DNA from: Pedobacter sp. B4-66
GTDB lineage: Bacteria; Bacteroidota; Bacteroidia; Sphingobacteriales; Sphingobacteriaceae
Direction: 5' to 3'
NCBI RefSeq assembly: GCF_018492665.1
Contig: NZ_JAFVME010000008.1
Span: forward strand, 62,001-126,000
DNA: 64,000 bases
Part shown: positions 35,658-45,125 of the stretch, in pieces
Layout of the letters: each line of letters begins with the position of its first letter
How positions within the stretch are numbered: position 1 is the first letter of the stretch
The notes under the pieces: model-generated
Told to the model about the DNA's origin: nothing
Databases searched by the model: none
Seen by the model: only the letters and a program-made list of their open reading frames with translations
Made by a program: the position numbers and the translations under genes

Positions 35658-37130
35658 TTAGTAGGCTCGTGCAAATAATACCCTTTGGGTAGATGGCTTA
35701 CCAGAGTAGATACAAACGCCTTCTTCCTGCTTGTTATCCAAAGGAATACATCTGATAGTAGCTTTTGTTTCTTCTTTAATTTTCTGTTCAGTTTCCGGAG
35801 TTCCATCCCAATGCGCAGCAATAAAACCAGCCTTACCATCAAGTAATTCTTTAAACTCAGCATAAGAGTTGGCCTCAGTAGTATGCTCAGCTCTATAGTT
35901 TAAAGCTTTATTGTAAATGCTTTGCTGAATGTCTTCTAAAAGCTGTGCGATAAAGATTTCAAGACCTTCCTGAGCAACAGTTTGCTTCTCTCTGGTATCT
36001 CTTCTTGCAAGCTCAACAGTTCCATTCTCCATATCTCTGCCACCAATTGCCAAACGAATTGGCACACCTTTAAGCTCATATTCTGCAAACTTAAAGCCCG
36101 GACGTTGTGTATCACGATCATCGTATTTTACAGAAACACCTAGAGCTTTCAGTTTTGGCATTAATTCATCAACAAAAGTTGAGATTTTCTGCAATTCCTC
36201 ATCGCTTTTGTAAATAGGAACGATAACTACTTGTATAGGTGCCAATTTTGGAGGTAATACCAAACCAGCGTCATCACTATGTGCCATAATTAAAGCACCG
36301 ATTAAACGTGTTGAAACACCCCATGAACTTGCCCAAACATGCTCAATTTTACCTTCTTTATTAGTAAATTTCACGTCAAAAGCTTTAGCGAAATTCTGAC
36401 CAAGGAAGTGAGAAGTACCAGCCTGCAATGCCTTTCCATCTTGCATTAATGCTTCGATGCAATAAGTATCTAAAGCCCCTGCAAAACGCTCATTAGCAGT
36501 TTTTACACCTTTTACAACCGGCAAGCCCATAAAGCTTTCAGCAAAATCAGCATAAACATCCAGCATTTTTCTTGTCTCTTCAATTGCCTCATCTGCAGTC
36601 GAGTGAGCAGTATGTCCTTCTTGCCATAAAAATTCTGTAGTACGTAAAAATAAACGGGTACGCATTTCCCAACGTACAACATTTGCCCACTGATTGATTA
36701 GTAAAGGCAAGTCTCTGTACGACTGAATCCAGCCTCTATAAGTATTCCAAATGATGGTCTCAGAAGTTGGTCTAACGATCAATTCTTCCTCTAATTTGGC
36801 AGTTTCATCAACAATAATATTTCCATTTCCGTCATTTTTAAGACGATAATGTGTCACAACGGCACATTCCGTTGCAAAACCTTCAACGTGCGAAGCTTCC
36901 TTAGAAAAATATGACTTTGGAATGAATAACGGAAAATAAGCATTACTGTGTCCTGTATCTTTAAATTTTTGGTCTAAAATACCCTGCATCTTCTCCCAAA
37001 TGGAGTATCCATAGGGTTTTATCACCATACATCCCTTAACGGATGAGTGTTCTGCCAGGTCAGCTTTTATAACAATGTCGTTATACCACTGGGAATAATC
37101 TTCGTTTTTACTTGTAATGCCTTTGCTCAT
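35658..37130 (-). CDS. proS: Prolyl-tRNA synthetase, archaeal/eukaryotic type
   Basis: A 490-residue class II synthetase charging tRNA-Pro. It lacks the bacterial editing insertion between motifs 2 and 3, and shows the short archaeal/eukaryotic layout: N-terminal [19 protein letters not shown], motif 1/2 region [23 protein letters not shown] and [14 protein letters not shown], motif 3 region [20 protein letters not shown], and an anticodon domain with a C-terminal zinc-like region ending FARAY. This type is normal for Bacteroidota. It leads the five-gene operon. A -7-like TAAATTTG lies on the minus strand at 37178-37185. Confidence 0.96.
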   Translation of the reverse strand: MSKGITSKNEDYSQWYNDIVIKADLAEHSSVKGCMVIKPYGYSIWEKMQGILDQKFKDTGHSNAYFPLFIPKSYFSKEASHVEGFATECAVVTHYRLKNDGNGNIIVDETAKLEEELIVRPTSETIIWNTYRGWIQSYRDLPLLINQWANVVRWEMRTRLFLRTTEFLWQEGHTAHSTADEAIEETRKMLDVYADFAESFMGLPVVKGVKTANERFAGALDTYCIEALMQDGKALQAGTSHFLGQNFAKAFDVKFTNKEGKIEHVWASSWGVSTRLIGALIMAHSDDAGLVLPPKLAPIQVVIVPIYKSDEELQKISTFVDELMPKLKALGVSVKYDDRDTQRPGFKFAEYELKGVPIRLAIGGRDMENGTVELARRDTREKQTVAQEGLEIFIAQLLEDIQQSIYNKALNYRAEHTTEANSYAEFKELLDGKAGFIAAHWDGTPETEQKIKEETKATIRCIPLDNKQEEGVCIYSGKPSTQRVLFARAY

Positions 37131-37235
37131 AGCTGAATGGAACGTTTTTTGTGTTAAATGACTTGTAATGTAGTCTACAAATTTATAAATTTATACCTAC
37201 AAAAAAATTGCAACACACAAAGAACACATATAGTT

Positions 37236-38234
37236 ATGAAACCTAACCATTTATTCACAGGAATGCTCGTCATAACGGCAATAGCTGTTACGTCCTGCTC
37301 TGCGCCAAGGCTTGCGCAGCAAAGTGCCAATACGGATGATGATGTTTACAGTAGTACGGTGAAGGCGAAGGTTTATACTCCTGCTCCTCAACAAGTACAA
37401 CAACCTCAATATGATGATCAGCAATATGCTGACGAACAATATGATGAGAGTGATTATTACGGAACAAGTGATCCTTATTACGATCAGGATTATTCATCAC
37501 GTATAAACAGATTTTATTATTCAAGTCCTTTCAGAACATACTACGATCCATATTATAATTCTGGATGGTATTCTTCTGGATACTTAGATTTTGGATATAG
37601 TCCATTTTACAACAGTTACTGGAATTCACCTTATTCTGGATGGGGATTTGCATATTCTCCTTTCTGGGGTTCGAACAGTTTCGGTTGGAATAATTACTAC
37701 TACGGTGGTGGTTACTTCGGAGGTGGCGGCCTTTGGGGCGGCGGTTTATGGGGTGGTGGATATTATGGCGGTGGCTTTTACACCGGCAGAACGACCAACG
37801 TGCCTGATTACAGACCAAGACCTTCTATGGGTAGAGATAACGGCATAGGAGCTAATCGTAGATACGCAAGACCTGCAGGTGGTACAAGGGTTGATGCTGA
37901 AGGAAATATTATTCCAAGCAGAACAAGACCGTCAAGAGTAAATCCTGATGGAACTGTTTCATCCAGACCAGGCAGAACACCTGTTAATGATGGCCAAAGT
38001 ACAAGACCTGCTCGTCCGCAAACTGATAGACCAACTCGTACAGAAAATACAAGACCTGCACGTACTGAAACTACAAGACCTGCAAGGGAAAGCGCTCCGG
38101 CACGTCAGCCTGAAAGCAGACCGAGTTACAGCCCTCCTGCCAGAGAAAGCAGTGGTGGTTCTTCTTCAGGAAGAGGTAGCAGCGGAAGTAGCGGCGGCGG
38201 TGGTGGAAGATCATCAAGATCCGGAAGAGGATAA
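37236..38234 (+). CDS. Gly/Tyr- and Arg/Pro-rich lipoprotein
   Basis: A 332-residue protein starting at ATG 37236; this start gives a signal peptide ending in a lipobox AVTSC (Cys about residue 22), so longer starts upstream are unlikely. The mature protein has a Gln/Asp/Tyr-rich segment, then about 120 residues with repeated Tyr, Trp and Gly (GGGYFGGGGLWGGGLWGGGYYGGG), then a tail of Arg-Pro-Thr repeats (TRPAR) and a Ser/Gly-rich end. No enzymatic domain. Such low-complexity surface lipoproteins precede OmpP1/FadL genes in Pedobacter-like genomes as far as I recall. It is followed by a hairpin and the porin gene. Confidence 0.82.
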   Translation: MKPNHLFTGMLVITAIAVTSCSAPRLAQQSANTDDDVYSSTVKAKVYTPAPQQVQQPQYDDQQYADEQYDESDYYGTSDPYYDQDYSSRINRFYYSSPFRTYYDPYYNSGWYSSGYLDFGYSPFYNSYWNSPYSGWGFAYSPFWGSNSFGWNNYYYGGGYFGGGGLWGGGLWGGGYYGGGFYTGRTTNVPDYRPRPSMGRDNGIGANRRYARPAGGTRVDAEGNIIPSRTRPSRVNPDGTVSSRPGRTPVNDGQSTRPARPQTDRPTRTENTRPARTETTRPARESAPARQPESRPSYSPPARESSGGSSSGRGSSGSSGGGGGRSSRSGRG

Positions 38235-38239
38235 TTAAA

Positions 38240-38261
38240 GTGCCCTGCTCCTGCAGGGCAC
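38240..38261 (+). terminator. G+C-rich hairpin between lipoprotein and porin genes
   Basis: GTGCCCTGC (38240-38248) pairs with GCAGGGCAC (38253-38261), 4-base loop. No T-tract follows, so it may lower read-through or stabilise the upstream message and need not be a full terminator. Confidence 0.5.
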
Positions 38262-38289
38262 ACTTAAAACCTATCATTATTTACGATAC

Positions 38290-39771
38290 ATGAAAAAACT
38301 GATACTATCTCTGGTGGCTACAGTAGCCATCTCAGGAACAACATACGCCCAGATTTACTCGCCTGATGCTTTAAAATTCTCTCAGACCAATTATGGCAGT
38401 ACCTCCAGATTTAAAAGTATGGGTGGCGCGCAAATTGGTGTTGGTGGAGATATGAGTTCAATTGGCGGTAACCCGGCAGGACTTGGATTATTCACTAAAT
38501 CTGAATTTAGTTTAACACCCGAATTCAATAATTTCTCAGGAAACGCAAACTTCCTAAACCAGAATACTAAATCTTCAAAAGACAATGTAAACCTTAACCA
38601 TATTGGTGTTGTTTTATTTAGCCCTTCAATTAGGGTAAAAGGACAAGATACCCAAAAAGGCGTTGTTAGTTCAGTATTCGGGATTGCTTATAACAGAAAT
38701 AATGATTTTGGCGGTAATTTCACCTACGGTGGATCTAACCCGAACAACTCTATAGTTGATCATTTTGCTGAGGAGGCAAACAGAAATGGCCTCCCGAATG
38801 GTTCTTTACAGCAATATGCCTACGATGGATATCTTTTAGAGAAAGACGATTTGGGTTATTTTGCAGCAACTAAAGTACCTAACACTCAATTGAAAAGTGA
38901 AATAAGATCCGGTTCTACATCAGAGCTGACTGCTTCAGGAGCCATCAATATATCTAATCAGGTTTACATCGGAGCTAGCGTCTCATTGGTTAATGTTCGT
39001 TATGTAAACGATAGCGAATTCACTGAATCCGGCACTATAGAGTCCGACAATTCTAAATATAACTTATCATTAAGACAAAATCAGGAATCGAGAGGTTCTG
39101 GATATAACGCTCGTTTGGGTGTAATTGTTAGACCGGTTGAAAACTTCAGAATTGGAGCAACCTTACAATCTCCTTCATGGATGCTAATTGAAGACAATAC
39201 TACCTGGACTTTAGATTCTAAAATTGTTGGTGGTGCAAACGCAGGAAGCCTTTACGGCGACCCGGAAAACTATCCATTCAACTACCGTGTTAGAACGCCT
39301 TTAAAGGGATCTCTAGGTGCGAGCTATGTAATTGCAGGCAAAGCATTAATCTCTGCTGATGTTGACTACATAGATTATAGTACCATCCGTTTCTCAACAG
39401 ATCAGGGCCTAGAGCCCAATACAATTTTAGATGAGAACAACGCAATAAGAGCAGATTACAAACAAGCTGTTAATTACAGAGTTGGTGCCGAATATAAAAT
39501 AGATAATGCCTTTAGTTTAAGAGGTGGTTACGGAGTTAATGGAAGTGCTATAAAAGGTGACACGAAAGAACACTTTGCCACTCAGTTTTACTCGGGTGGA
39601 CTTGGTTACCGTGTGAACAACTATTATGTAGATGTTGCTTACCAACGTATGGAGACAAATACAGAGTTGTCGCCATATTTACTTGGCTCAAACGAAAACC
39701 CTCTTGAACCGGTTGCTGACATTAAAACTTCAAGAAACAATGTATTTTTAACCTTTGGATTGAGGTTTTAG
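38290..39771 (+). CDS. Outer membrane protein of the OmpP1/FadL/TodX family
   Basis: A 493-residue outer-membrane beta-barrel with signal peptide ending TTYAQ (residue 20). Barrel signs: alternating hydrophobic strands and a C-terminal NNVFLTFGLRF ending in Phe, the usual BAM recognition residue. The N-terminal region SMGGAQIGVGGDMSSIGGNPAGLG matches the hatch motif NPAgl of the family that takes up hydrophobic compounds such as long-chain fatty acids. Substrate not determined. A terminator follows at 39854-39894. Confidence 0.9.
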   Translation: MKKLILSLVATVAISGTTYAQIYSPDALKFSQTNYGSTSRFKSMGGAQIGVGGDMSSIGGNPAGLGLFTKSEFSLTPEFNNFSGNANFLNQNTKSSKDNVNLNHIGVVLFSPSIRVKGQDTQKGVVSSVFGIAYNRNNDFGGNFTYGGSNPNNSIVDHFAEEANRNGLPNGSLQQYAYDGYLLEKDDLGYFAATKVPNTQLKSEIRSGSTSELTASGAINISNQVYIGASVSLVNVRYVNDSEFTESGTIESDNSKYNLSLRQNQESRGSGYNARLGVIVRPVENFRIGATLQSPSWMLIEDNTTWTLDSKIVGGANAGSLYGDPENYPFNYRVRTPLKGSLGASYVIAGKALISADVDYIDYSTIRFSTDQGLEPNTILDENNAIRADYKQAVNYRVGAEYKIDNAFSLRGGYGVNGSAIKGDTKEHFATQFYSGGLGYRVNNYYVDVAYQRMETNTELSPYLLGSNENPLEPVADIKTSRNNVFLTFGLRF

Positions 39772-39853
39772 GAATTGAAAAGCTCGTCACACTGAGAGCC
39801 TAGCATTAGAAAAAACACAAAAAAGTGGCAATGACATCATGCTATTGCACACG

Positions 39854-39894
39854 CCCTCATCTCCTTTGGCTAACTAAAAGAGATGAGGGTTTTC
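39854..39894 (+). terminator. Terminator after OmpP1/FadL gene
   Basis: CCCTCATCTC (39854-39863) pairs with GAGATGAGGG (39880-39889), 16-base loop, followed by TTTT. Confidence 0.75.
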
Positions 39895-39903
39895 TATAAC
39901 TTG

Positions 39904-39955
39904 TCAGACTCAACTCAGACTCTCCTCAGACTCAACTCAGAGTCTGTCAGACTAT
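39904..39955. repeat. 22-bp-spaced direct repeat in intergenic DNA
   Basis: TCAGACTCAACTCAG occurs at 39904-39918 and again at 39926-39940; a further partial copy (TCAGACT) follows near 39947-39953. Between the copies CAGACTC and GAGTCTG can also pair. It lies between convergent genes. Confidence 0.75.
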
Positions 39956-40014
39956 TCTCTAACAAGACACTCTTCTTACGCCGAGCATACTCGCGTATTA
40001 TTCTCTCTTAAAAT

Positions 40015-41850
40015 CTAGATTATACCAAATAGAGAAGCGCCCTTCTCCCCCAGCCTATTCACTTTTTCTTCTACCGCTGGCACTTTCAACAGCTCAGGTG
40101 CATGATGCGGTTTTTTACGTGCATCAATTATAACAGGGCCATTACAACCCCAATGTTTATTTTCGATAAATTCAAAAATACCATGAATATCTGTTGCCGG
40201 ATTACTTCTTGTAAAGGTAACCCAAACCAAATTATTTATATTTTCAGCAGTAAATGCGGCATCATCACAAAGCACAATTAAGGGAGTTCCATCTAAATCT
40301 TTGCCTTTTAATGATTCTTCTAACAATGATATTTCATTCTTAGCAGTTTCAGCAGTAGTATACTTAGGAAGTTGAGCAACCAACACACCCGGAATGGCAA
40401 GTTTTAAATCCGAAAAGCCGGCAGAAGGAATCAAATCAACTGGCAACTCAGTAGCTAAAGTTCTCTTTTTCTCCCCTGCAACAGCAAAAACCACTTTTGA
40501 GCCACTATTCAATCCCTCGCCACTATAATCTAATGTATCGATAGTTGTTTGAGTATGGAAATGTAAATCCCTCGTCAGATCAATTCTCTCCAATACATGT
40601 TGTATAAAACGGGAAAGATCATGCGTATCCAACTGTTCATCGTCCTCTCTTGCAGCTATAAATAGGTACTTGGCTAAACTTAACTGATTTTTACCAAGAA
40701 TATGATTTGCAATCGTTAATATTTCCTGAGGTCTTCTTTCATTTAAATATGGCGTGTAACGTTCACTCCCGATAGCAAATAATAAAGGGTGTACACCTGC
40801 TGCATCAACTGCGTTTACCTCCTTTAATCCATGAATTTCTTTAGGCAAAGCCGATCCGGCAATTTCATGAATTAAAGCTCCAAAACTGGTGTCTTCCTGA
40901 GGAGGCCTGCCTACAACGGTAAACGACCATATCGCATCATTTCGGTGATAAACATTATGCACCTTCATTAAAGGAAACGGGTGAGTAAGGCTATAATATC
41001 CCAAATGGTCGCCAAATGGTCCTTCTGGTTTATTATCCTGAGGATAAACAGTACCGGTTATCACAAAATCAGCATCTGCTGAAATGCAAAATCCTTCTTC
41101 GTCATAAAAGTATCTGAACCTTCTATTACCTAAAGCACCAGCAAAAGTCATTTCTGACAGACCTTCGGGCAATGGCATTACCGCAGCTAATGGATGAGAA
41201 GGAGGCCCTCCTACAAAAATGCTCACCTTTAAAGGCAGGCCTTTTGCATTGGCTTTCGATTGATGAACTCCAATTCCTCTATGTATTTGATAATGTAATC
41301 CTATTTCTTTGTTGGTTTCATAATCGTTACCAGCCAACTGTATTCTGTACATTCCAAGATTGGCATTTAGCACTCCCGGCTTGTCAATGTCCTCGGTATA
41401 AACCTGCGGCATGGTAATAAAAGGCCCACCATCCATTGGCCAGTTTACAATTTGAGGCAACTCGCTAATGCTGGTTTTACTAAAAGTAGCTTTAAACAAA
41501 CTCTGTTTTAAAGGCAGCGCTGTTAATGCTGTAAAAGCGATACCAGGTAATTTAAAAGGATTTTTTAAAGCCTTAACAGGATCTGATCTCAGGTTTACCA
41601 GCTGTTCAACATTAGGCAAGCTATCGCGAAACATAAACTTAGAACGCTCCAATGTTCCAAATAAATTAGAAACGGCCGGAAACTTACTTCCCTTAACTTT
41701 CTCGAAGTACAATGCCGGTCCTTGTTGCTCATACACCCTAAGGTGTATCGCAGCCATTTCAAGATAAGGATCTACCTCTTCTTTTATCCTAATTAAATGC
41801 CCATGCTTTTCCAGATCGGCAACGCAGTCTGCTAAACTTTTATATCCCAT
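40015..41850 (-). CDS. UbiD family decarboxylase
   Basis: A 611-residue prenylated-FMN-dependent decarboxylase. Visible motifs: VTGTVYPQDNKPEGPFGDHLGYYS (about residues 270-293), which is the prFMN-binding E-G-P-F-G-D-H signature, and an N-terminal FEKVKGSKFPAVSNLFGT. The length and the C-terminal HWGCNGPVIIDARKKPH region match the menaquinone-type UbiD members found in Bacteroidota. UbiX, which makes prFMN, is not in the window. Ring decarboxylation in menaquinone synthesis is the likely role, by family. Confidence 0.9.
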   Translation of the reverse strand: MGYKSLADCVADLEKHGHLIRIKEEVDPYLEMAAIHLRVYEQQGPALYFEKVKGSKFPAVSNLFGTLERSKFMFRDSLPNVEQLVNLRSDPVKALKNPFKLPGIAFTALTALPLKQSLFKATFSKTSISELPQIVNWPMDGGPFITMPQVYTEDIDKPGVLNANLGMYRIQLAGNDYETNKEIGLHYQIHRGIGVHQSKANAKGLPLKVSIFVGGPPSHPLAAVMPLPEGLSEMTFAGALGNRRFRYFYDEEGFCISADADFVITGTVYPQDNKPEGPFGDHLGYYSLTHPFPLMKVHNVYHRNDAIWSFTVVGRPPQEDTSFGALIHEIAGSALPKEIHGLKEVNAVDAAGVHPLLFAIGSERYTPYLNERRPQEILTIANHILGKNQLSLAKYLFIAAREDDEQLDTHDLSRFIQHVLERIDLTRDLHFHTQTTIDTLDYSGEGLNSGSKVVFAVAGEKKRTLATELPVDLIPSAGFSDLKLAIPGVLVAQLPKYTTAETAKNEISLLEESLKGKDLDGTPLIVLCDDAAFTAENINNLVWVTFTRSNPATDIHGIFEFIENKHWGCNGPVIIDARKKPHHAPELLKVPAVEEKVNRLGEKGASLFGII

Positions 41851-41877
41851 TACATGCCAAAGATATTAAAGAATGGT

Positions 41878-41922
41878 ATAAAACACGTGATGCTGAAATA
41901 AATTCAGCATCACGTGTTTTAT
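41878..41922 (-). terminator. Bidirectional-looking hairpin after dps
   Basis: A perfect 20-bp stem (41878-41897 with 41903-41922) with a 5-base loop lies 10 bases after the dps stop, on the minus strand, with A/T flanks. Confidence 0.85.
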
Positions 41923-41931
41923 TACAAATAC

Positions 41932-42411
41932 TTATCTCTTACCTGCAAAAGAGCGCAGCATCCAGGTGTTTTTCTCTTTAAATTGCATAAACCTATTTAC
42001 CATATCATTAGAGCCATCATCACCGGCTTTATCTGTTGCATCAAGCAGGTCACGTTCCAATTCAATTAGCTTGGCCATATCATCAAGTATAGCCTCAACC
42101 ATATCCATATCTTTTAAACCTATGGTATCAATTTCTTTTATTGTAGATTCTTTAATATAATCGGCAAAGCGACTATGAGGAGGTTTTCCAAGAGTTAAAA
42201 CGCGCTCTGCAATTTCATCTATCGTAAGCTGGGCATTTGTATACAATTCTTCGAACTTAAGGTGCAGGGTAAAAAAATTCTGACCTTTAATATTCCAATG
42301 ACAGCCTCTTAACTTTTGATAATGAATATGGTAGTTAGCTAAATAATCATTTAACATATCTACAACGGGTTTTACTTTCTTTTCATTTAAACTGATTTCT
42401 TTTGCGTCCAT
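41932..42411 (-). CDS. dps: Dps family ferritin-like DNA-protection protein
   Basis: A 159-residue Dps from ATG 42411; an in-frame start 17 codons upstream adds no family sequence. The ferroxidase residues are visible: His in GCHWNIKG, then HLKFEELY and later the Asp/Glu of IDEIAERV. The protein forms dodecamers that oxidise Fe(II) with H2O2 and protect DNA. It stands alone between the UbiD gene and the LysM gene. Confidence 0.92.
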   Translation of the reverse strand: MDAKEISLNEKKVKPVVDMLNDYLANYHIHYQKLRGCHWNIKGQNFFTLHLKFEELYTNAQLTIDEIAERVLTLGKPPHSRFADYIKESTIKEIDTIGLKDMDMVEAILDDMAKLIELERDLLDATDKAGDDGSNDMVNRFMQFKEKNTWMLRSFAGKR

Positions 42412-42592
42412 AGTATTTATTTTTTTATTTTGTCGTCCTTCTAGGAATTGAGAATATAACAATGTCCAATTAAAATGGTTTGAAAAATGTTCTTAAACAT
42501 ACAATAGGAAATCATAAGAAACGTTTATAGTATCAATTCAGGGGTTATTTTTATTATTCGTATTATTGCGAAATTACTTTATCAGAAAATTA

Positions 42593-43801
42593 ATGTATAA
42601 ATATTATATAGTATCATTCTTTGCCGTACTTCTTAATTTAACTGCTGCCGAAGCAAACACCAGGGATTCAATAGGTGTAGAAAATTATAACGGTAAAAAA
42701 TTGATCGTCCACAAGGTGGTTGCAAAAGACACCTACTATTCCATAGGAAGAAGATACAACATTGTTCCTAAAACGTTAATGACATTTAATGATAACAAAT
42801 ACCTTCAAATTGGCGTCATTATTAAAGTGCCTACCGACATTCCGTTTTCCACGACTGCAAACGCTACAAATACTACAAGTTCTAAAGAATCTATAGTCCC
42901 GGCATCAGCTACTGATACACCGGTTGAAGGCAACCTTATAGAGCATGCTGTACAGAAAAAGGAAAACCTAAATATGTTGGCCGAAAAATACGGCACCACA
43001 GTAAATGAGATTAAAAAAGTTAATAACCTGCGTACCATAAATTTAAAAATAGGTCAGTTATTAAAAATTCCCGCGACTAAGACTCCGGAAGAAACACCAA
43101 CAGAAACTGTTGATCCGGAGAAAATTAACACTCCGCCAGTTGAAACCACAGCAAAAGATCCTGTAGCTATTGTAACTAAAAAAGACAGCACAAAGTCGAC
43201 TCAAAAATCTACACCTGTTAAGCCTGATGCCTCAAATCCTGATTCTACAAAACAAGATGAAGGGCCATTGTTGGTACATACAGTTGCTTCTAACGAAACT
43301 ATGTATTCTATTGCAACGCGATACAAATTAACAATGGATCAGTTAAAAGCTAAAAACAATTTAACTGATAATTCACTAAGTGTTGGTCAAAGGTTATTAA
43401 TCAGAGGTCAATATCCGGTTGTTACAGAAAATGCTAAAAACCCTGCTAATCCTGATACCTTGAACTCTATTAAAGATCCTTCATTAAAGTATGCAGCTAG
43501 CAGATATGGCCTAAATCAGATTGATGAAAAAGGTACTGCAGCATGGATTACTGACAGTGATCTTGATCCAGGAAAAATGTTGGTTTTACATCGCACAGCT
43601 CCTATTGGAACAGTAATGAAAATCACTAACCCTATGACCAACAGATCCGCTTTTGCAAAGGTTGTTGGTAAATTTACTGAAAATGAGTCCACAAAAGATG
43701 TTATAATTGTAATGACTAAAGCCGTTGCTGATGCACTAGGTGCTTTAGACAAGAGATTTTATTGCAATTTAACATACGGCGGACAAGAGAATGAACAATA
43801 A
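42593..43801 (+). CDS. LysM-domain protein with C-terminal RlpA-like DPBB domain
   Basis: A 402-residue secreted protein from ATG 42593 with an N-terminal signal (YYIVSFFAVLLNLTAAEA). Three LysM domains bind peptidoglycan: about residues 36-80 (VHKVVAKDTYYSIGRRYNI), 120-165 and 225-270 (VHTVASNETMYSIATRYKL), separated by Pro/Thr/Lys-rich linkers. The C-terminal 100 residues resemble the double-psi beta-barrel of RlpA-like proteins (LHRTAPIGTVMKITNPMTNRSAF). Role in envelope or septum is inferred. The udk start lies inside its 3' end (11 shared bases). Confidence 0.86.
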   Translation: MYKYYIVSFFAVLLNLTAAEANTRDSIGVENYNGKKLIVHKVVAKDTYYSIGRRYNIVPKTLMTFNDNKYLQIGVIIKVPTDIPFSTTANATNTTSSKESIVPASATDTPVEGNLIEHAVQKKENLNMLAEKYGTTVNEIKKVNNLRTINLKIGQLLKIPATKTPEETPTETVDPEKINTPPVETTAKDPVAIVTKKDSTKSTQKSTPVKPDASNPDSTKQDEGPLLVHTVASNETMYSIATRYKLTMDQLKAKNNLTDNSLSVGQRLLIRGQYPVVTENAKNPANPDTLNSIKDPSLKYAASRYGLNQIDEKGTAAWITDSDLDPGKMLVLHRTAPIGTVMKITNPMTNRSAFAKVVGKFTENESTKDVIIVMTKAVADALGALDKRFYCNLTYGGQENEQ

Positions 43802-44444
43802 TAAGCCTTTTATTATCGGTATTGCGGGTGGTAGTGGATCCGGCAAAACCTTCTTTTTAAATTGTTTTCTACATCATTTTAAAAATGATGAGGTAACATT
43901 AGTTTCACAGGATGATTATTACATCCCGGCTGGTGAAATGACTCAGGAAGAAAATAAATTATACAACTTTGATTTACCGTCGACCATTGATGATCAGCAA
44001 TTTTTGCTGGATATTAAGAAACTTATAAAAGGAGAAGTTGTTTACAAGAAAGAATACAACTTTAATAATCCATTAGCAATAACCAAAATATTGGAGATTA
44101 ACCCTGCACCAATTATCATTGTAGAAGGTCTTTTCATTCTCCATTTTAAAGAAATTGCTCAACTTCTTGATCATAGAATTTTTGTTGAGGCAGATGAATC
44201 TGTAGCATTAGATCGCAGAATTAAACGTGATGGTATGGAACGTGGCTACCCTGAGGATGATGTTACTTACAAGTGGAACAATCATGTGGTTCCTGCTTAC
44301 AAAGAGTTCTTGTTGCCTTATAAAGGCCAATGCGATCAGATTATTATAAACAATCATGACACGCCTGACGATATCATTAAAATAACAGAAGAGATCTCTG
44401 TAGATCTGAAAGTAAAATATTGTAAACATAAGCAGGCCGAATAG
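43791..44444 (+). CDS. udk: Uridine kinase
   Basis: A 217-residue nucleoside kinase phosphorylating uridine and cytidine in the pyrimidine salvage path. The P-loop GIAGGSGSGKTFF is at residues about 9-21, the substrate region SQDDYYIPAGEM at 39-50, and the LID arginines in DRRIKRDGMERGYPEDDV near 145. Slightly unusual for the family in the loop after the DDYY motif. It overlaps the LysM gene by 11 bases. A hairpin covers its stop codon (44427-44455). Confidence 0.88.
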   Translation: MNNNKPFIIGIAGGSGSGKTFFLNCFLHHFKNDEVTLVSQDDYYIPAGEMTQEENKLYNFDLPSTIDDQQFLLDIKKLIKGEVVYKKEYNFNNPLAITKILEINPAPIIIVEGLFILHFKEIAQLLDHRIFVEADESVALDRRIKRDGMERGYPEDDVTYKWNNHVVPAYKEFLLPYKGQCDQIIINNHDTPDDIIKITEEISVDLKVKYCKHKQAE

Positions 44445-44455
44445 GCCTGTTTATG
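44427..44455. terminator. Hairpin between convergent udk and scoB
   Basis: 44427-44438 pairs with 44444-44455 (12 bp, one G-T, 5-base loop). It overlaps the udk stop and lies just beyond the scoB stop, so it can serve both directions. Confidence 0.65.
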
Positions 44456-44460
44456 CCTTC

Positions 44461-45120
44461 TTAATCCAATATCATTTCCGGCGCGCCATCATCAGCGAAA
44501 AGTTTACCAGCCGTAACTTGTTTAATGTAATCAACACTTACTCCTGGAGCTCTTTCAATTAACTTAAAGCCACCTTCAGGCAATATATCCAATACAGCTA
44601 GTTCCGTTACTACTTTTCTAATACAGTTTACTCCAGTAAGCGGCAAGGAGCACTTTGGCAATAATTTACTCTCCCCTGCTTTATTTACATGTTGCATAGC
44701 AACAATTATATTCTTTGCAGAAGCTACAAGATCCATAGCTCCCCCCATCCCTTTTACCATTTTACCTGGTATTTTCCAATTGGCAATATCACCATTTTCG
44801 GATACCTCCATAGCACCTAATATAGTTAAGTCAATTTTTTGACTTCTGATCATTCCAAAACTCATCGCCGAATCAAATATTGATGAGCCAGGCAAAGTGG
44901 TAATCGTTTGCTTACCCGCATTAATTAAGTCAGCATCCTCTTCGCCTTCAAATGGGAAAGGCCCCATGCCCAATAAACCATTTTCGGATTGAAGCACTAC
45001 ATTGATTCCATCAGGTATAAAATTAGCTACGAGAGTTGGGATACCGATTCCTAAATTCACATAGTAGCCGTCTTTAATTTCCTTTGCGATACGTTTCGCA
45101 ATTCCGTTCTTATCGAGCAT
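44461..45120 (-). CDS. scoB: 3-oxoacid CoA-transferase subunit B
   Basis: A 219-residue beta subunit of succinyl-CoA:acetoacetate CoA-transferase. The catalytic glutamate is in SENGLLGMGPFP (about residue 46), the GxGG region as GMGGAMDLVASAK near 130. Together with ScoA it activates acetoacetate to acetoacetyl-CoA. The gene starts 5 bases after scoA. Confidence 0.95.
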   Translation of the reverse strand: MLDKNGIAKRIAKEIKDGYYVNLGIGIPTLVANFIPDGINVVLQSENGLLGMGPFPFEGEEDADLINAGKQTITTLPGSSIFDSAMSFGMIRSQKIDLTILGAMEVSENGDIANWKIPGKMVKGMGGAMDLVASAKNIIVAMQHVNKAGESKLLPKCSLPLTGVNCIRKVVTELAVLDILPEGGFKLIERAPGVSVDYIKQVTAGKLFADDGAPEMILD

Positions 45121-45125
45121 AAAAG

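Noticed and set aside
37531..37818. Antisense and alternate frames within the Gly/Tyr-rich lipoprotein gene
   Set aside because: Low-complexity coding DNA gives long open frames on the other strand and phases by composition alone.
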